NCBI GenBank assembly: GCA_045226255.1
Contig: JBGVCG010000011.1
Coordinates: 12,278 to 76,277, forward strand
Source of the DNA: UBA1181 sp045226255
GTDB taxonomy: Bacteria; Bacteroidota; Bacteroidia; Bacteroidales; Paludibacteraceae
Reading direction: 5' to 3'
Length of the DNA: 64,000 nucleotides
Shown here: in pieces, positions 7,896-15,970 of the stretch
Numbering within the stretch: the stretch's first letter is position 1
Layout: each line of letters starts with the position of its first letter
Notes under the pieces: generated by a model
The model's database searches: none
What the model saw: the letters and a program-made list of their open reading frames with translations, nothing else
What the model was told of the DNA's origin: nothing
Translations under genes and position numbers: made by a program

Positions 7896-9170
7896 ATGAA
7901 GATCTATAAATACCCTGCTGCCTCCGAATGGACGCAGCTGCTCGCCCGCCCGACATTCGACAACGCGACGCTCTTCGACACCGTGCGCACTGTCCTGAAC
8001 GATGTCAGGGAGAAGGGCGACGAGGCCGTCAAGGCCTACGAACTGAAATTCGACAAGGTGGAGCTCTCCTCCCTGCTCGTGACCGAAGCGGAGGTGGCTG
8101 AGGCGGAGGCTATCGTCTCCCCAGCGCTGAAGGAGGCTATCCTATTGGCGAAAGGAAACATCCAGAAGTTCCACAAGGCGCAGGCGCAAGAGCTCCCATG
8201 CGTGGAGACCATGCCGGGCGTCACCTGCTGGCAGAAGGCGAAGGCCATCGAGAAGGTCGGGCTCTACATCCCTGGGGGAACCGCTCCCCTCTTCTCGACC
8301 GTGCTGATGCTCGCCATCCCCGCACAGATAGCGGGCTGCAAGGAGATCGTGCTTTGCACACCGCCTAACAAGGAGGGGAAAGTGCATCCAGCCGTTCTGT
8401 TCGCGGCCAAGACAGCGGGCGTGAGCAAGATATTCAAGATCGGTGGCGTACAAGCCATCGCCTCCATGGCCTATGGTACGCAGAGCGTGCCGAAGGTCTA
8501 TAAGATATTCGGTCCGGGCAACCAATACGTGACCGCCGCCAAGCAAATGGTGAGCCTCAAGGATGTGGCCATCGACATGCCTGCCGGTCCTTCCGAGGTG
8601 GAGGTGTTGGCGGACGAGACGGCCAACCCGGTATTCGTGGCCTCCGACCTGCTTTCCCAAGCCGAGCATGGCGTGGACAGCCAAGCCATCCTCGTCACCA
8701 CCAGCGAGGCGTTGGCGGAGAAGGTGATGAAGGAGGTCGATGTGCAGTTGGCGCAATTGCCTAGGAAAGAGATTGCGGAGAAGTCCGTCGCTAACAGTAA
8801 GATATTCATTGTCAAGAATATGGACGAGGCCGTGACGCTAAGCAACGCCTATGCGCCGGAGCACCTGATCATCTCGGCGGAAGGTTACCGTGAGATCGCG
8901 GAGCGGATAGACAACGCAGGCTCCATCTTCTTGGGACACTACACGCCTGAAAGCGCCGGCGACTATGCCTCCGGCACCAACCATACCCTGCCGACCAACG
9001 GTTACGCCAAGGCCTACAGCGGTGTGAACCTCGACAGCTTCCGCAAGAAGATCACCTACCAGGAAATCACGAAGGAGGGACTGGAACGCATCGGTGACGC
9101 TATCGAGATCATGGCCAGCAACGAGCAACTCTTCGCCCATCAAAACGCAGTGATATTGCGTCGTAAATGA
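7896..9170 (+). CDS. hisD: Histidinol dehydrogenase (HisD)
   Basis: HisD oxidises L-histidinol to L-histidine with two NAD+, the last two steps of the pathway, using a Zn ion. The 424-residue length is normal. Visible family blocks are YIPGGTAPLFSTVLMLAIPAQIAGC, the GPGNQYVTAAKQMVS NAD-binding region, DMPAGPSEVEVLAD, SQAEHG (Gln and His of the active site) and SAGDYASGTNHTLPT, containing the Asp and His involved in Zn and substrate binding. The start at 7896 lies 13 bp after hisG. The three his genes form one transcription unit closed by the terminator after hisC. Confidence 0.97.
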   Translation: MKIYKYPAASEWTQLLARPTFDNATLFDTVRTVLNDVREKGDEAVKAYELKFDKVELSSLLVTEAEVAEAEAIVSPALKEAILLAKGNIQKFHKAQAQELPCVETMPGVTCWQKAKAIEKVGLYIPGGTAPLFSTVLMLAIPAQIAGCKEIVLCTPPNKEGKVHPAVLFAAKTAGVSKIFKIGGVQAIASMAYGTQSVPKVYKIFGPGNQYVTAAKQMVSLKDVAIDMPAGPSEVEVLADETANPVFVASDLLSQAEHGVDSQAILVTTSEALAEKVMKEVDVQLAQLPRKEIAEKSVANSKIFIVKNMDEAVTLSNAYAPEHLIISAEGYREIAERIDNAGSIFLGHYTPESAGDYASGTNHTLPTNGYAKAYSGVNLDSFRKKITYQEITKEGLERIGDAIEIMASNEQLFAHQNAVILRRK

Positions 9171-9229
9171 TGGATGCGGAACGACGCGCGCATCGTATTA
9201 GTATGTTCCTGAATTAAAACTGTGTGATT

Positions 9230-10264
9230 ATGTTCGATTTAAAAAATATAGTTCGCCCGAACATCTGGCAATTGAAACCCTACTCTTGCGCAAGGGATGA
9301 ATTCAAGGGCGAGGCATCCGTCTACTTGGATGCCAACGAGAATCCGTACAACGACTCCTTCAACCGTTATCCGGACCCGCTCCAGCTGAAAGTGAAGGAG
9401 GAGATCCGGAAGGTCAAGGGTGTCGAGGTGAAGAACATCTTCCTCGGCAACGGTAGCGATGAGGCGATCGACCTCGTCTACCGTATCTTCTGCGAGCCGA
9501 AGGAGAACAACGTGGTGGCCATCGCGCCGACCTACGGCATGTACGGCGTATGTGCCGACGTCAACAACGTGGAGTACCGCAGCGTTTTGCTCGACGAGCA
9601 TTTCCAGTTCTCCGCGGAGAGCCTTTTGGCGAAGGCGGACGATAAGACACGTGTCATGTGGCTCTGCTCTCCGAACAACCCGACGGGTAACGCATTGGAT
9701 GACAAGGAGATAGAAAAACTGCTCCGGGCGTTCAAAGGCATCGTGGTGGTGGACGAGGCATACATCGACTTCTCCTCCCAAGCGAGTTGGAAAGATAGGC
9801 TCGGTGAGTTCCCTAACCTCATCGTGCTGCAGACCCTCTCGAAGGCTTGGGCAAGCGCCGGTATCCGTATGGGTATGGCCTTCGCGTCGGAAGAGATCAT
9901 CGGTCTCTTCAACAAGGTGAAGTATCCTTACAACATCAACGTCCTCACCCAAAAGCAGGCGTTGGACACGCTGCGCAACCCTGGACAGATAGCAGAATGG
10001 GTGAAGATTCTGCTGAACGAGCGCACGCAGATGCAAGCAGCCCTCGCGCAGCTACCGATCGTCGAGAAGATTTACCCTACGGACGCCAACTTCATCTTAG
10101 TGAAGGTGCAGGACGCCAACAAGACCTACCAGCATCTGGTCGGCAAGGGCATCATTGTCCGCAACCGCAACACGGTGCAACTCTGCGGCAACTGCCTCCG
10201 CATCACGGTGGGCAAGCCAGAGGAGAATAAGATCTTGATGCAAGAGCTAAAAAACATGAAATAA
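9230..10264 (+). CDS. hisC: Histidinol-phosphate aminotransferase (HisC)
   Basis: HisC is a PLP enzyme that moves the amino group of glutamate to imidazole-acetol phosphate. From the ATG at 9230 it has 344 residues, which is standard. Fold-type I landmarks are present: LDANENPY at 34-40, LGNGSDEAIDL, the CSPNNPTGN block, VVDEAYIDF holding the PLP-binding Asp, and the Schiff-base lysine at about 205 (LQTLSKAWASAG). The gap to hisD is 59 bp. In many Bacteroidales hisB comes next; here a terminator follows instead, so hisB must be elsewhere. Confidence 0.96.
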   Translation: MFDLKNIVRPNIWQLKPYSCARDEFKGEASVYLDANENPYNDSFNRYPDPLQLKVKEEIRKVKGVEVKNIFLGNGSDEAIDLVYRIFCEPKENNVVAIAPTYGMYGVCADVNNVEYRSVLLDEHFQFSAESLLAKADDKTRVMWLCSPNNPTGNALDDKEIEKLLRAFKGIVVVDEAYIDFSSQASWKDRLGEFPNLIVLQTLSKAWASAGIRMGMAFASEEIIGLFNKVKYPYNINVLTQKQALDTLRNPGQIAEWVKILLNERTQMQAALAQLPIVEKIYPTDANFILVKVQDANKTYQHLVGKGIIVRNRNTVQLCGNCLRITVGKPEENKILMQELKNMK

Positions 10265-10271
10265 CCAGGAT

Positions 10272-10305
10272 ACGGGACGTCCACAAATGTGAGGCGTCCC
10301 GTTTT
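10272..10305 (+). terminator. Rho-independent terminator of the his operon
   Basis: ACGGGACG (10272-10279) pairs with CGTCCCGT (10295-10302), with an extra CC/GG inside, followed by TTTT. Confidence 0.8.
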
Positions 10306-10332
10306 CATCTAACCATCTAAAACACATTGCTT

Positions 10333-11466
10333 ATGAAAGCGACCTCAAAGATCCTTATTTCCTTATTAGCCTGCATTTTATGCACGTTGACCACATTCTC
10401 CAAAAGTTATCCATTGTCTATAGAAGATAATGAGAATCTAAAACACGCCGTCCAGCTCGTAGACCAAGGGGAAATAGACTCCTCCCTATACATCCTGGAG
10501 GCATTGGTAAAGAAGCACCCTAAAAACTATATCATCAACTACGAGTACACCTATTCCCTTGTCAAAAAAGGGAACTTTGCGGAGGCGAATAAAATCCTAA
10601 GGAAGTTGGAAAGTTATCCAGAAGCGGACGATCGGCTACATGCGATGATAGGAAACACCTACGACTACATGGGTCATCCCGACAAGGCGCTGAAAGCCTA
10701 TCAAAACGGCTTGAAGAAATTCCCGAATTCAGGGGTGTTACATGTGGAGCAGGGAAATGTATATGCCTCCCAACGTGATTATGACAAAGCCATACCCTAC
10801 TACGAAAAGGGCATCGAGGTGGACCCCTTGTACCCGACCAGCTATCTAAGGGCATCAACAGTATACCTGAGTTCTTCAGAACCAGTTTGGGGATTGATAT
10901 ATACGGAGATGTTCTCGCTCCTAAGACCAGGGTCGAACGAGTCCAAAGCGCTTTGCAAACTATCTCTAAAGGTCCTGAGAAACAACCTAAAGATGGAAGG
11001 GGACACCCTGCACGCCACGCTGACCAATAAAAACAATATTATCGTGCCATTTAAACACAAAAAGGAAGACGTCCTGAACGCAATAATAGCGGCGGGCGCC
11101 TCTTTTGAAGTCGGATACGAAAGACAAGTGCTTCTCGCAGCCATGGCCAATAAATACAAGGACACATTAGATTTCGACCTCTTCTGCAAAATCAGAGAGA
11201 GCATTGCGAACAATATCATAAATACGGAAGATAGCCTACCTCTTTTCAACTTCCATAAAAAGATTATCGACGCAGGCTTTTGGAAGGCTTACAACATACT
11301 CATCTACGGACAAGCCTTCCCGACCGAATTCGAGGCATACATGGCGAACGAAGAGAACGTCAACCAACTAAAAACATTCATGACGTGGTACAATACAGCC
11401 GCCAACTTCCCCAACAAGGAAGAACCCGTGTCCAAAAATATTTTCGAAAGGAATAGGATGAAATAA
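10333..11466 (+). CDS. Exported TPR-repeat protein, function unknown
   Basis: The product has 377 residues from the ATG at 10333, with a signal peptide (MKATSKILISLLACILCTLTTFSKS). From about residue 25 to 190 it has helical repeats of TPR type: NYIINYEYTYSLVKKGNFAEANKILRKL, HAMIGNTYDYMGHPDKALKAYQNGL and HVEQGNVYASQRDYDKAIPYYEKGI. The second half has no domain I recognise. It is probably a periplasmic or surface scaffold. It lies between two terminators, so it is a single-gene unit. The name rests on the repeats only. Confidence 0.85.
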   Translation: MKATSKILISLLACILCTLTTFSKSYPLSIEDNENLKHAVQLVDQGEIDSSLYILEALVKKHPKNYIINYEYTYSLVKKGNFAEANKILRKLESYPEADDRLHAMIGNTYDYMGHPDKALKAYQNGLKKFPNSGVLHVEQGNVYASQRDYDKAIPYYEKGIEVDPLYPTSYLRASTVYLSSSEPVWGLIYTEMFSLLRPGSNESKALCKLSLKVLRNNLKMEGDTLHATLTNKNNIIVPFKHKKEDVLNAIIAAGASFEVGYERQVLLAAMANKYKDTLDFDLFCKIRESIANNIINTEDSLPLFNFHKKIIDAGFWKAYNILIYGQAFPTEFEAYMANEENVNQLKTFMTWYNTAANFPNKEEPVSKNIFERNRMK

Positions 11467-11507
11467 AGGACAAAATGGTTCCATTTCGTCACTTATCCTG
11501 ACATTCC

Positions 11508-11545
11508 AAAAAAGACGTCCTCCCGAAACGAAGACGTCTTTTTTT
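11508..11545 (+). terminator. Rho-independent terminator after the TPR gene
   Basis: AAAAAAGACGTC (11508-11519) pairs with GACGTCTTTTTT (11533-11544); the T run serves as the tail and, the stem being A/T-flanked, it could work in both directions. The remaining part of the 11467-11774 spacer is AT-rich with no gene and holds the pncB promoter. Confidence 0.82.
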
Positions 11546-11740
11546 ATTAATAAAACAACCCTTAACGCACAATATTTTTCTCCAACCACATAATTGTCAC
11601 CTAAAAAAATTACATTATTTTTGAGAAAGAAAAGAGAAATTTATGACATTCAGAATCAGTAATGTGCCACATGTAAACCGAATTAACATTTTTTATGTAG
11701 AAATACATATGGATTACTTTTTCTTTTGAAATATATTGCG

Positions 11741-11748
11741 TATCTTTG
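11741..11748 (+). promoter_or_regulatory. Probable -7 element of the NAD salvage operon
   Basis: TATCTTTG matches TAnnTTTG exactly, 26 bp before the pncB ATG. A purine-rich GAAAGGAGA lies just before the start codon. No good -33 TTTG is seen at the usual spacing. Confidence 0.5.
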
Positions 11749-11774
11749 ACACGTAAAAAGAAAGGAGATAGCAT

Positions 11775-13022
11775 ATGGAAGCAATTATCACATCTTTATT
11801 GGAGACCGACCTGTACAAGTTTTCTATGGGTCAGGCGATTTTTCATCAATTCCCTGGTTATAAAACCACGTGGACGTTCAAATGCCGCAACAAAGATGTT
11901 AAGTTCACATCCGAGATGATCGATGAAATCAAGCATCAGCTGCAGGAATATTGCCAATTACGTTTCACGGAGGATGAGTTATCGTACCTTGAAAACATCG
12001 GTGCGAAGCGTGACAGCGCCGGCAACGTCGTCAAGAAGGGGTGGATCAAAGGGTCTTACATTGACTTCCTACGCATTTGGCGACCAAGATACGAGGACTT
12101 CGAAATCACTGACAAGGCTGAGTGCGGCCTTAGCATTGAGGCGAAAGGAACTTGGTTGAACACGAGTATGTACGAGATCCCCACGTTGGCGATCGTGAAC
12201 GAGGTCTATTTCCGCTACGCCTACAACTACGATGAGTTGCGCCAACAGTTTGTCCGCAAACTGAACGAGAAGGTGAACCTTCTGGAGCAGGATGTCTACG
12301 AGTTGGGGGCCTTCTCTGAGTTCGGATTGCGCCGTCGTTTATCTGCGGAGTGCCAGGAGCTGGCGGTCAAGGCTTTGAAGAATGCTAAGATGAACGGGAA
12401 GTCTACATTTGTAGGCACCAGCAACGTCTTCCTCGCTAAGAAGTATGGATTGATTCCGGTGGGCACCATGGCGCATGAGTGGATCATGTGCGTCGGACAG
12501 GGCAACCGCTCTGTCAACCCGGCCTACTCTAACCTCTATTCGCTGCGCGCTTGGGTCAACGAGTACAAGGTGCAGAATGGCACCGCGCTCACGGACGCGA
12601 TCACGACCGACTGCTTCCTGCGCGACTTCGACGAGGAGTTCGCCACGGTATTCAGCGGGGTGCGCCACGACTCAGGCGACCCATACGAGTGGGGAGATAA
12701 ACTCATCGCCCATTACCAAAAACTTGGCATCGACCCGAAGACGAAGACCTTACTCTTCAGCGATAGCCTGAACTTTGAGAAGGCGACGAAGCTAAAGAAA
12801 TATTTCGAGGGAAAGGCGAAGACCGCCTTCGGTATCGGAACGTTCATCGCGAACGACACGGATGTGCCACCACTCAATATTGTCATGAAGACCACCCTTT
12901 GTAACAACGGTGACGTGGCGAAGATATCTGACACGCCAGGCAAGGGCATGTGCAAGAATCCAGACTACGTCGATTACCTGCAAAGAGCGATCGACTGGAG
13001 GATGAACCATCCGGAGATGTGA
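11775..13022 (+). CDS. pncB: Nicotinate phosphoribosyltransferase (PncB)
   Basis: PncB makes nicotinate mononucleotide from nicotinate and PRPP with ATP, the committed step of nicotinate salvage. The 415-residue length is close to the E. coli enzyme. Family blocks include ETDLYKFSMGQAIFHQFP at the N-terminus, GTSNVFLAKKYGLIPVGTMAHEW with the phosphorylatable His at about 234, TDCFLRDFDEEFATVFSGVRHDSGDP, and GIGTFIANDTDVPPLNIVMK. It is the first gene of an operon with a Nudix hydrolase and a NadE-PncA fusion. Together they cover nicotinamide to nicotinate, nicotinate to NaMN, and NaAD to NAD; the adenylyltransferase NadD is not here. Confidence 0.96.
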   Translation: MEAIITSLLETDLYKFSMGQAIFHQFPGYKTTWTFKCRNKDVKFTSEMIDEIKHQLQEYCQLRFTEDELSYLENIGAKRDSAGNVVKKGWIKGSYIDFLRIWRPRYEDFEITDKAECGLSIEAKGTWLNTSMYEIPTLAIVNEVYFRYAYNYDELRQQFVRKLNEKVNLLEQDVYELGAFSEFGLRRRLSAECQELAVKALKNAKMNGKSTFVGTSNVFLAKKYGLIPVGTMAHEWIMCVGQGNRSVNPAYSNLYSLRAWVNEYKVQNGTALTDAITTDCFLRDFDEEFATVFSGVRHDSGDPYEWGDKLIAHYQKLGIDPKTKTLLFSDSLNFEKATKLKKYFEGKAKTAFGIGTFIANDTDVPPLNIVMKTTLCNNGDVAKISDTPGKGMCKNPDYVDYLQRAIDWRMNHPEM

Positions 13023-13063
13023 TCCGAACATGGATCGTTAGTATTCAATCATTACGAAACAAT

Positions 13064-13093
13064 GGGTTCCGATGATTACGGTCGTCGGAACCC
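13064..13093 (+). other. Intercistronic hairpin between pncB and the Nudix gene
   Basis: GGGTTCCGA (13064-13072) pairs perfectly with TCGGAACCC (13085-13093), with a 12-base loop and no T run after it. It may be an mRNA processing or stability element or a leaky terminator. It covers the ATG at 13062, which argues against that codon as the Nudix start. Confidence 0.6.
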
Positions 13094-13109
13094 GTCAAAA
13101 ATAATAAAT

Positions 13110-13664
13110 ATGATGGATTGGAAAATAAAAGAGACGGAAGTGTTGCTGAAGACCCCTATCGGAAGTTTTAACACGACGAAGAAGGTGGACCCGAAGGGAG
13201 TGGAGCGGAAGTATATTTCTATGAAGGCTCCCGACTGGGTTTGTGCCATTGTGCAATTGGGAGTTGACAGTGACGATTTTGTGATGGTGCGTCAGTTCAG
13301 ACATGGTATCAACCATGAGGTGGTGGAATATCCGTCTGGAATGGTGGACGAAGGCGAACAGGCTATTCAGGCCCTCTACCGCGAATTGGACGAGGAATTG
13401 GGCATTACGAAGGAGAATGTCCTTAGCGTCAGCGAATTGTATACGGCGAGCCCTAACCCTGCCTTCATGGAGAACAAGATCACTTGCTATCATGTGGTGG
13501 TGAACGGTTACGGGAAGAACCATCCGGACGAGGATGAATTCCTGGAGACGGTCATCGTCAAGAAGGCGGACATGGAAGCCATCGTTTGCCAAAACGATTA
13601 CAATGCGATGATGCGCTTGGCATGGGAACATGCGTTGGCCATCGGATTAATTGCAAAAAAGTAG
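13110..13664 (+). CDS. Nudix hydrolase, ADP-ribose pyrophosphatase-like
   Basis: The product has 184 residues from the ATG at 13110 (a second ATG follows at 13113). A complete Nudix box runs from about 77 to 99: G-x5-E-x7-R-E-L-D-E-E-L-G-I, read as GMVDEGEQ...LYRELDEELGI. The ESPAGLVD-like segment of ADP-ribose pyrophosphatases appears as EYPSGMVDEGE, and RQFRHGINHEV upstream fits the same group. Placement between pncB and the NadE-PncA gene suggests a role in NAD turnover, such as cleaving ADP-ribose or NAD-like dinucleotides. Substrate is inferred, not shown. The neighbouring frame start at 13062 lies within a hairpin and is unlikely. Confidence 0.88.
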   Translation: MMDWKIKETEVLLKTPIGSFNTTKKVDPKGVERKYISMKAPDWVCAIVQLGVDSDDFVMVRQFRHGINHEVVEYPSGMVDEGEQAIQALYRELDEELGITKENVLSVSELYTASPNPAFMENKITCYHVVVNGYGKNHPDEDEFLETVIVKKADMEAIVCQNDYNAMMRLAWEHALAIGLIAKK

Positions 13665-13699
13665 GATTTAAAACTCTAAACTAAAAAGGAGGATAAGTT

Positions 13700-14950
13700 A
13701 TGAAGAGGATCAAAGATGAAATGGTTGCTTGGATCAGGGACTATTTCGCCAAAAACGGAGATAAGGACACGAAGGCGCTGATCGGTATCAGTGGCGGTAA
13801 GGACAGTTCTGTGGTGGCTGCGGCTTGCGTGGAGGCTTTAGGCAAAGAGAGAGTTGTGGGTGTTATGATGCCGAACGGTGTACAGAGCGACATCTCAGAC
13901 TCTAAACAATTGATCGAGTTCTTGGGCATCAAGAGCTATGAGGTCAATATCCAGAACGCCTACAAGGGGCTCTCCGACGAGATCTTAGGACAGACCGGTT
14001 CGGACTTGACCGCACAGTTCAAGACGAACACTCCATCCAGACTGAGGATGGCTACCCTTTACGGTGTAGCCGCCATCATCGGCAACTGCCGTATCTCTAA
14101 CAACGGCAACCTGTCTGAGTGCCTCATGGGTTACTTCACCTTGTGGGGTGATGGTGCGGGCGATTTCGCTCCGTTGGCAAACCTCTACGTAAACGACGTG
14201 ATAAACTTAGGCCTTGAACTAGGCTTGCCGGAACACTTCGTCAGAAAAGCACCTTCTGATGGTATGTGCGGGAAGACGGACGAAGAGAACCTCGGCTTCA
14301 CCTACGCCGATGTGGAGAAGGTGGCAAGGGGTAGATTCAACGAAGTGGACCCAGCCGTGGCTCAGAAAATCGAGCAGAAAATCAAGGGCATGAGCTGGAA
14401 AACGAAGCTACTGAACTTGCCTAAATTCGTTCCTTCCCAGAAGGTGTTGGCCATCATCGACGCACAGAACGACTTCATCGACGGTAGCATGGGCGTCGGC
14501 ACGGAGAAGTGGAACAAGGCGAAGAAAGCGATCTTCGACCTTGTGAAACAAGAGGACTACGATAAAATCATCTTCACGAAAGACTGGCATCCAACGAACC
14601 ACTGCTCTTTCAAAGCGCAAGGAGGCATCTGGCCTAACCACTGCGTACAGGGAGAGAAAGGCGCTGAGATCGATGCGGACTTCGCTCACCTGCAAGTTAG
14701 GGCTCTAACGCTCAACAAGGGCATGAACAACAGCGTGGAGGAGTACGGTATCAACGTATTGCAGGGACTCACCAACGTGAAGGAGCTGCACCTCGTAGGT
14801 TTGTGCTACGACTATTGCGTCGCGTCTTGCGCCAAAGAGAGCGCCAAGGCTTACCCTGGCGTGAAGGTAGTCATCAAGAAGGCGGGAACCGTCGCTATTG
14901 ACGAAAACGCAAAACTGGATCTTGAAGGATTGCCTATCCTCATCGATTAA
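13700..14950 (+). CDS. nadE: Fusion protein: ammonia-dependent NAD synthetase (NadE) - nicotinamidase (PncA)
   Basis: One uninterrupted ORF of 416 residues carries two enzymes of NAD salvage. Residues 1-245 are a short-form NadE: ATP-pyrophosphatase P-loop SGGKDSS at 31-37, RLRMATLYGVAA, and DFAPLANLYVNDVINL. It amidates deamido-NAD using ammonia; no glutaminase domain is present. Residues 247-416 are a nicotinamidase of the isochorismatase-like family: catalytic Asp254 in IIDAQNDF, metal ligands in DWHPTNHCSF (Asp295, His297, His301) and WPNHCVQG (His314), Lys340 and nucleophile Cys373 in GLCYDYCV. A GGAGGATAA stretch precedes the ATG. The upstream genes are pncB and Nudix. Since PncA releases the NH3 that NadE uses, internal ammonia transfer is possible (inference). 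Confidence 0.93.
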   Translation: MKRIKDEMVAWIRDYFAKNGDKDTKALIGISGGKDSSVVAAACVEALGKERVVGVMMPNGVQSDISDSKQLIEFLGIKSYEVNIQNAYKGLSDEILGQTGSDLTAQFKTNTPSRLRMATLYGVAAIIGNCRISNNGNLSECLMGYFTLWGDGAGDFAPLANLYVNDVINLGLELGLPEHFVRKAPSDGMCGKTDEENLGFTYADVEKVARGRFNEVDPAVAQKIEQKIKGMSWKTKLLNLPKFVPSQKVLAIIDAQNDFIDGSMGVGTEKWNKAKKAIFDLVKQEDYDKIIFTKDWHPTNHCSFKAQGGIWPNHCVQGEKGAEIDADFAHLQVRALTLNKGMNNSVEEYGINVLQGLTNVKELHLVGLCYDYCVASCAKESAKAYPGVKVVIKKAGTVAIDENAKLDLEGLPILID

Positions 14951-15039
14951 GGACGTAGGCAAACACCACCTTTGGAGAAGGTACCCTCAACTGAGGTAAT
15001 CCCTTCCCAGACATAAAAGATTCATAATCAAAATTTCAC

Positions 15040-15082
15040 AGGGCGAGAAGCTGGCCGACCCCATCAGTCAGTTTCCCGCCCT
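15040..15082 (+). terminator. Terminator-like hairpin closing the NAD salvage operon
   Basis: Bases 15040-15053 pair with 15069-15082 (13 of 14 positions, one wobble), followed by ATTTATAT. The T run is weak. The rest of the 14951-15428 spacer has no gene; it holds this hairpin, a promoter and a long 5' untranslated region. Confidence 0.65.
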
Positions 15083-15177
15083 ATTTATATTCGCACATAT
15101 ACTGCGAAGAATAAAAAAATCAACTTGTTGACTATTGTACAGAAAAGACATGTTGGTAAATTTTTTCAGACAATCAC

Positions 15178-15209
15178 TTTGATTTTAGATAATATTACAA
15201 CTATATTTG
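15178..15209 (+). promoter_or_regulatory. Promoter of the T9SS-protein operon
   Basis: TTTG (15178-15181) and TATATTTG (15202-15209) are separated by 20 bp, matching both boxes of the Bacteroidota promoter. Transcription from about 15216 would leave a 5' leader of some 210 bases before the ATG at 15429. No ORF or known riboswitch was recognised in that leader. Confidence 0.65.
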
Positions 15210-15428
15210 CATAGAATTTATCTAATAACAGTGTTGATGTGTGTAAAAACACGTGAATATTTACAAATGTGTATGTAAGTAAGTGTCCGTTAGCGGAAGT
15301 TGAAGAGTGAATTTTGGTTGTTTATTGTGTATGTTTCCATGGATTTTCACGCTTGCTTTCTCCTTTGTAAATTGACGAAAGATAATTTTTGTGTTAAAGT
15401 AAATTATAACCATTATTAAACATTTACT

Positions 15429-15890
15429 ATGCTAAAGCAAGTTTTCATGCTGGCGACGTTGACGGGGGTGCCGATACTATGTCACTCCCAGGCGAACGTC
15501 TACAGTTCGGCGGGCGAGAAGGTCGAAAACAACATGGTGCTCTCCCACGTGGTGGGGAATGTAGTGACCATGGAAGCGGAGGACGGTTCTCTTTCCACGG
15601 GTAACCTCATCCAGTACAGCGTGGCGACCACCACCGGTCTGGGAATCACCGACGTCGAGCTACTTTCGGTCTATCCGAACCCCACTAAAGATGTGCTCGT
15701 ACTAAAGACGGGCGAGTTGAAGAATCTGACGATGGTCTTGACCGATGCGGAGGGACAACAGTTGTTGGCCGCCCCGGTGAGGGACAGCGAGACACGCATC
15801 GACTTCTCCCGCTATGCATCCGGGCTTTACCACCTCACGCTGACAAGCGGTGAAACGGTGGTCAAGACATTCAGTATCGTCAAGAAATGA
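15429..15890 (+). CDS. Short secreted protein made mostly of a T9SS C-terminal sorting domain
   Basis: The 153-residue protein has a signal peptide (MLKQVFMLATLTGVPILCHSQ), about 55 residues of unknown nature, and a C-terminal sorting domain from about residue 80 (LLSVYPNPTKDVL ... GLYHLTLTSGETVVKTFSIVKK). The sorting domain directs export by the type IX secretion system. Almost nothing is left as cargo, so it may be a small surface factor or a partner of the larger protein 80 bp downstream, which has no comparable tail. The middle part (ENNMVLSHVVGNVVTMEAEDGSLSTG) resembles no family I know. Confidence 0.8.
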   Translation: MLKQVFMLATLTGVPILCHSQANVYSSAGEKVENNMVLSHVVGNVVTMEAEDGSLSTGNLIQYSVATTTGLGITDVELLSVYPNPTKDVLVLKTGELKNLTMVLTDAEGQQLLAAPVRDSETRIDFSRYASGLYHLTLTSGETVVKTFSIVKK

Positions 15891-15970
15891 CGGGACAGAG
15901 GCTCTATGTCTCTCTGTCATCACAACTATCCAGAAAAACATAAAAACAATTAATTATTAAGTTATTACAT

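Noticed and set aside
13062..13109. ATG at 13062 as start of the Nudix gene
   Set aside because: It is part of a 9-bp hairpin and adds 16 residues without likeness to Nudix enzymes; the ATG at 13110 fits better.
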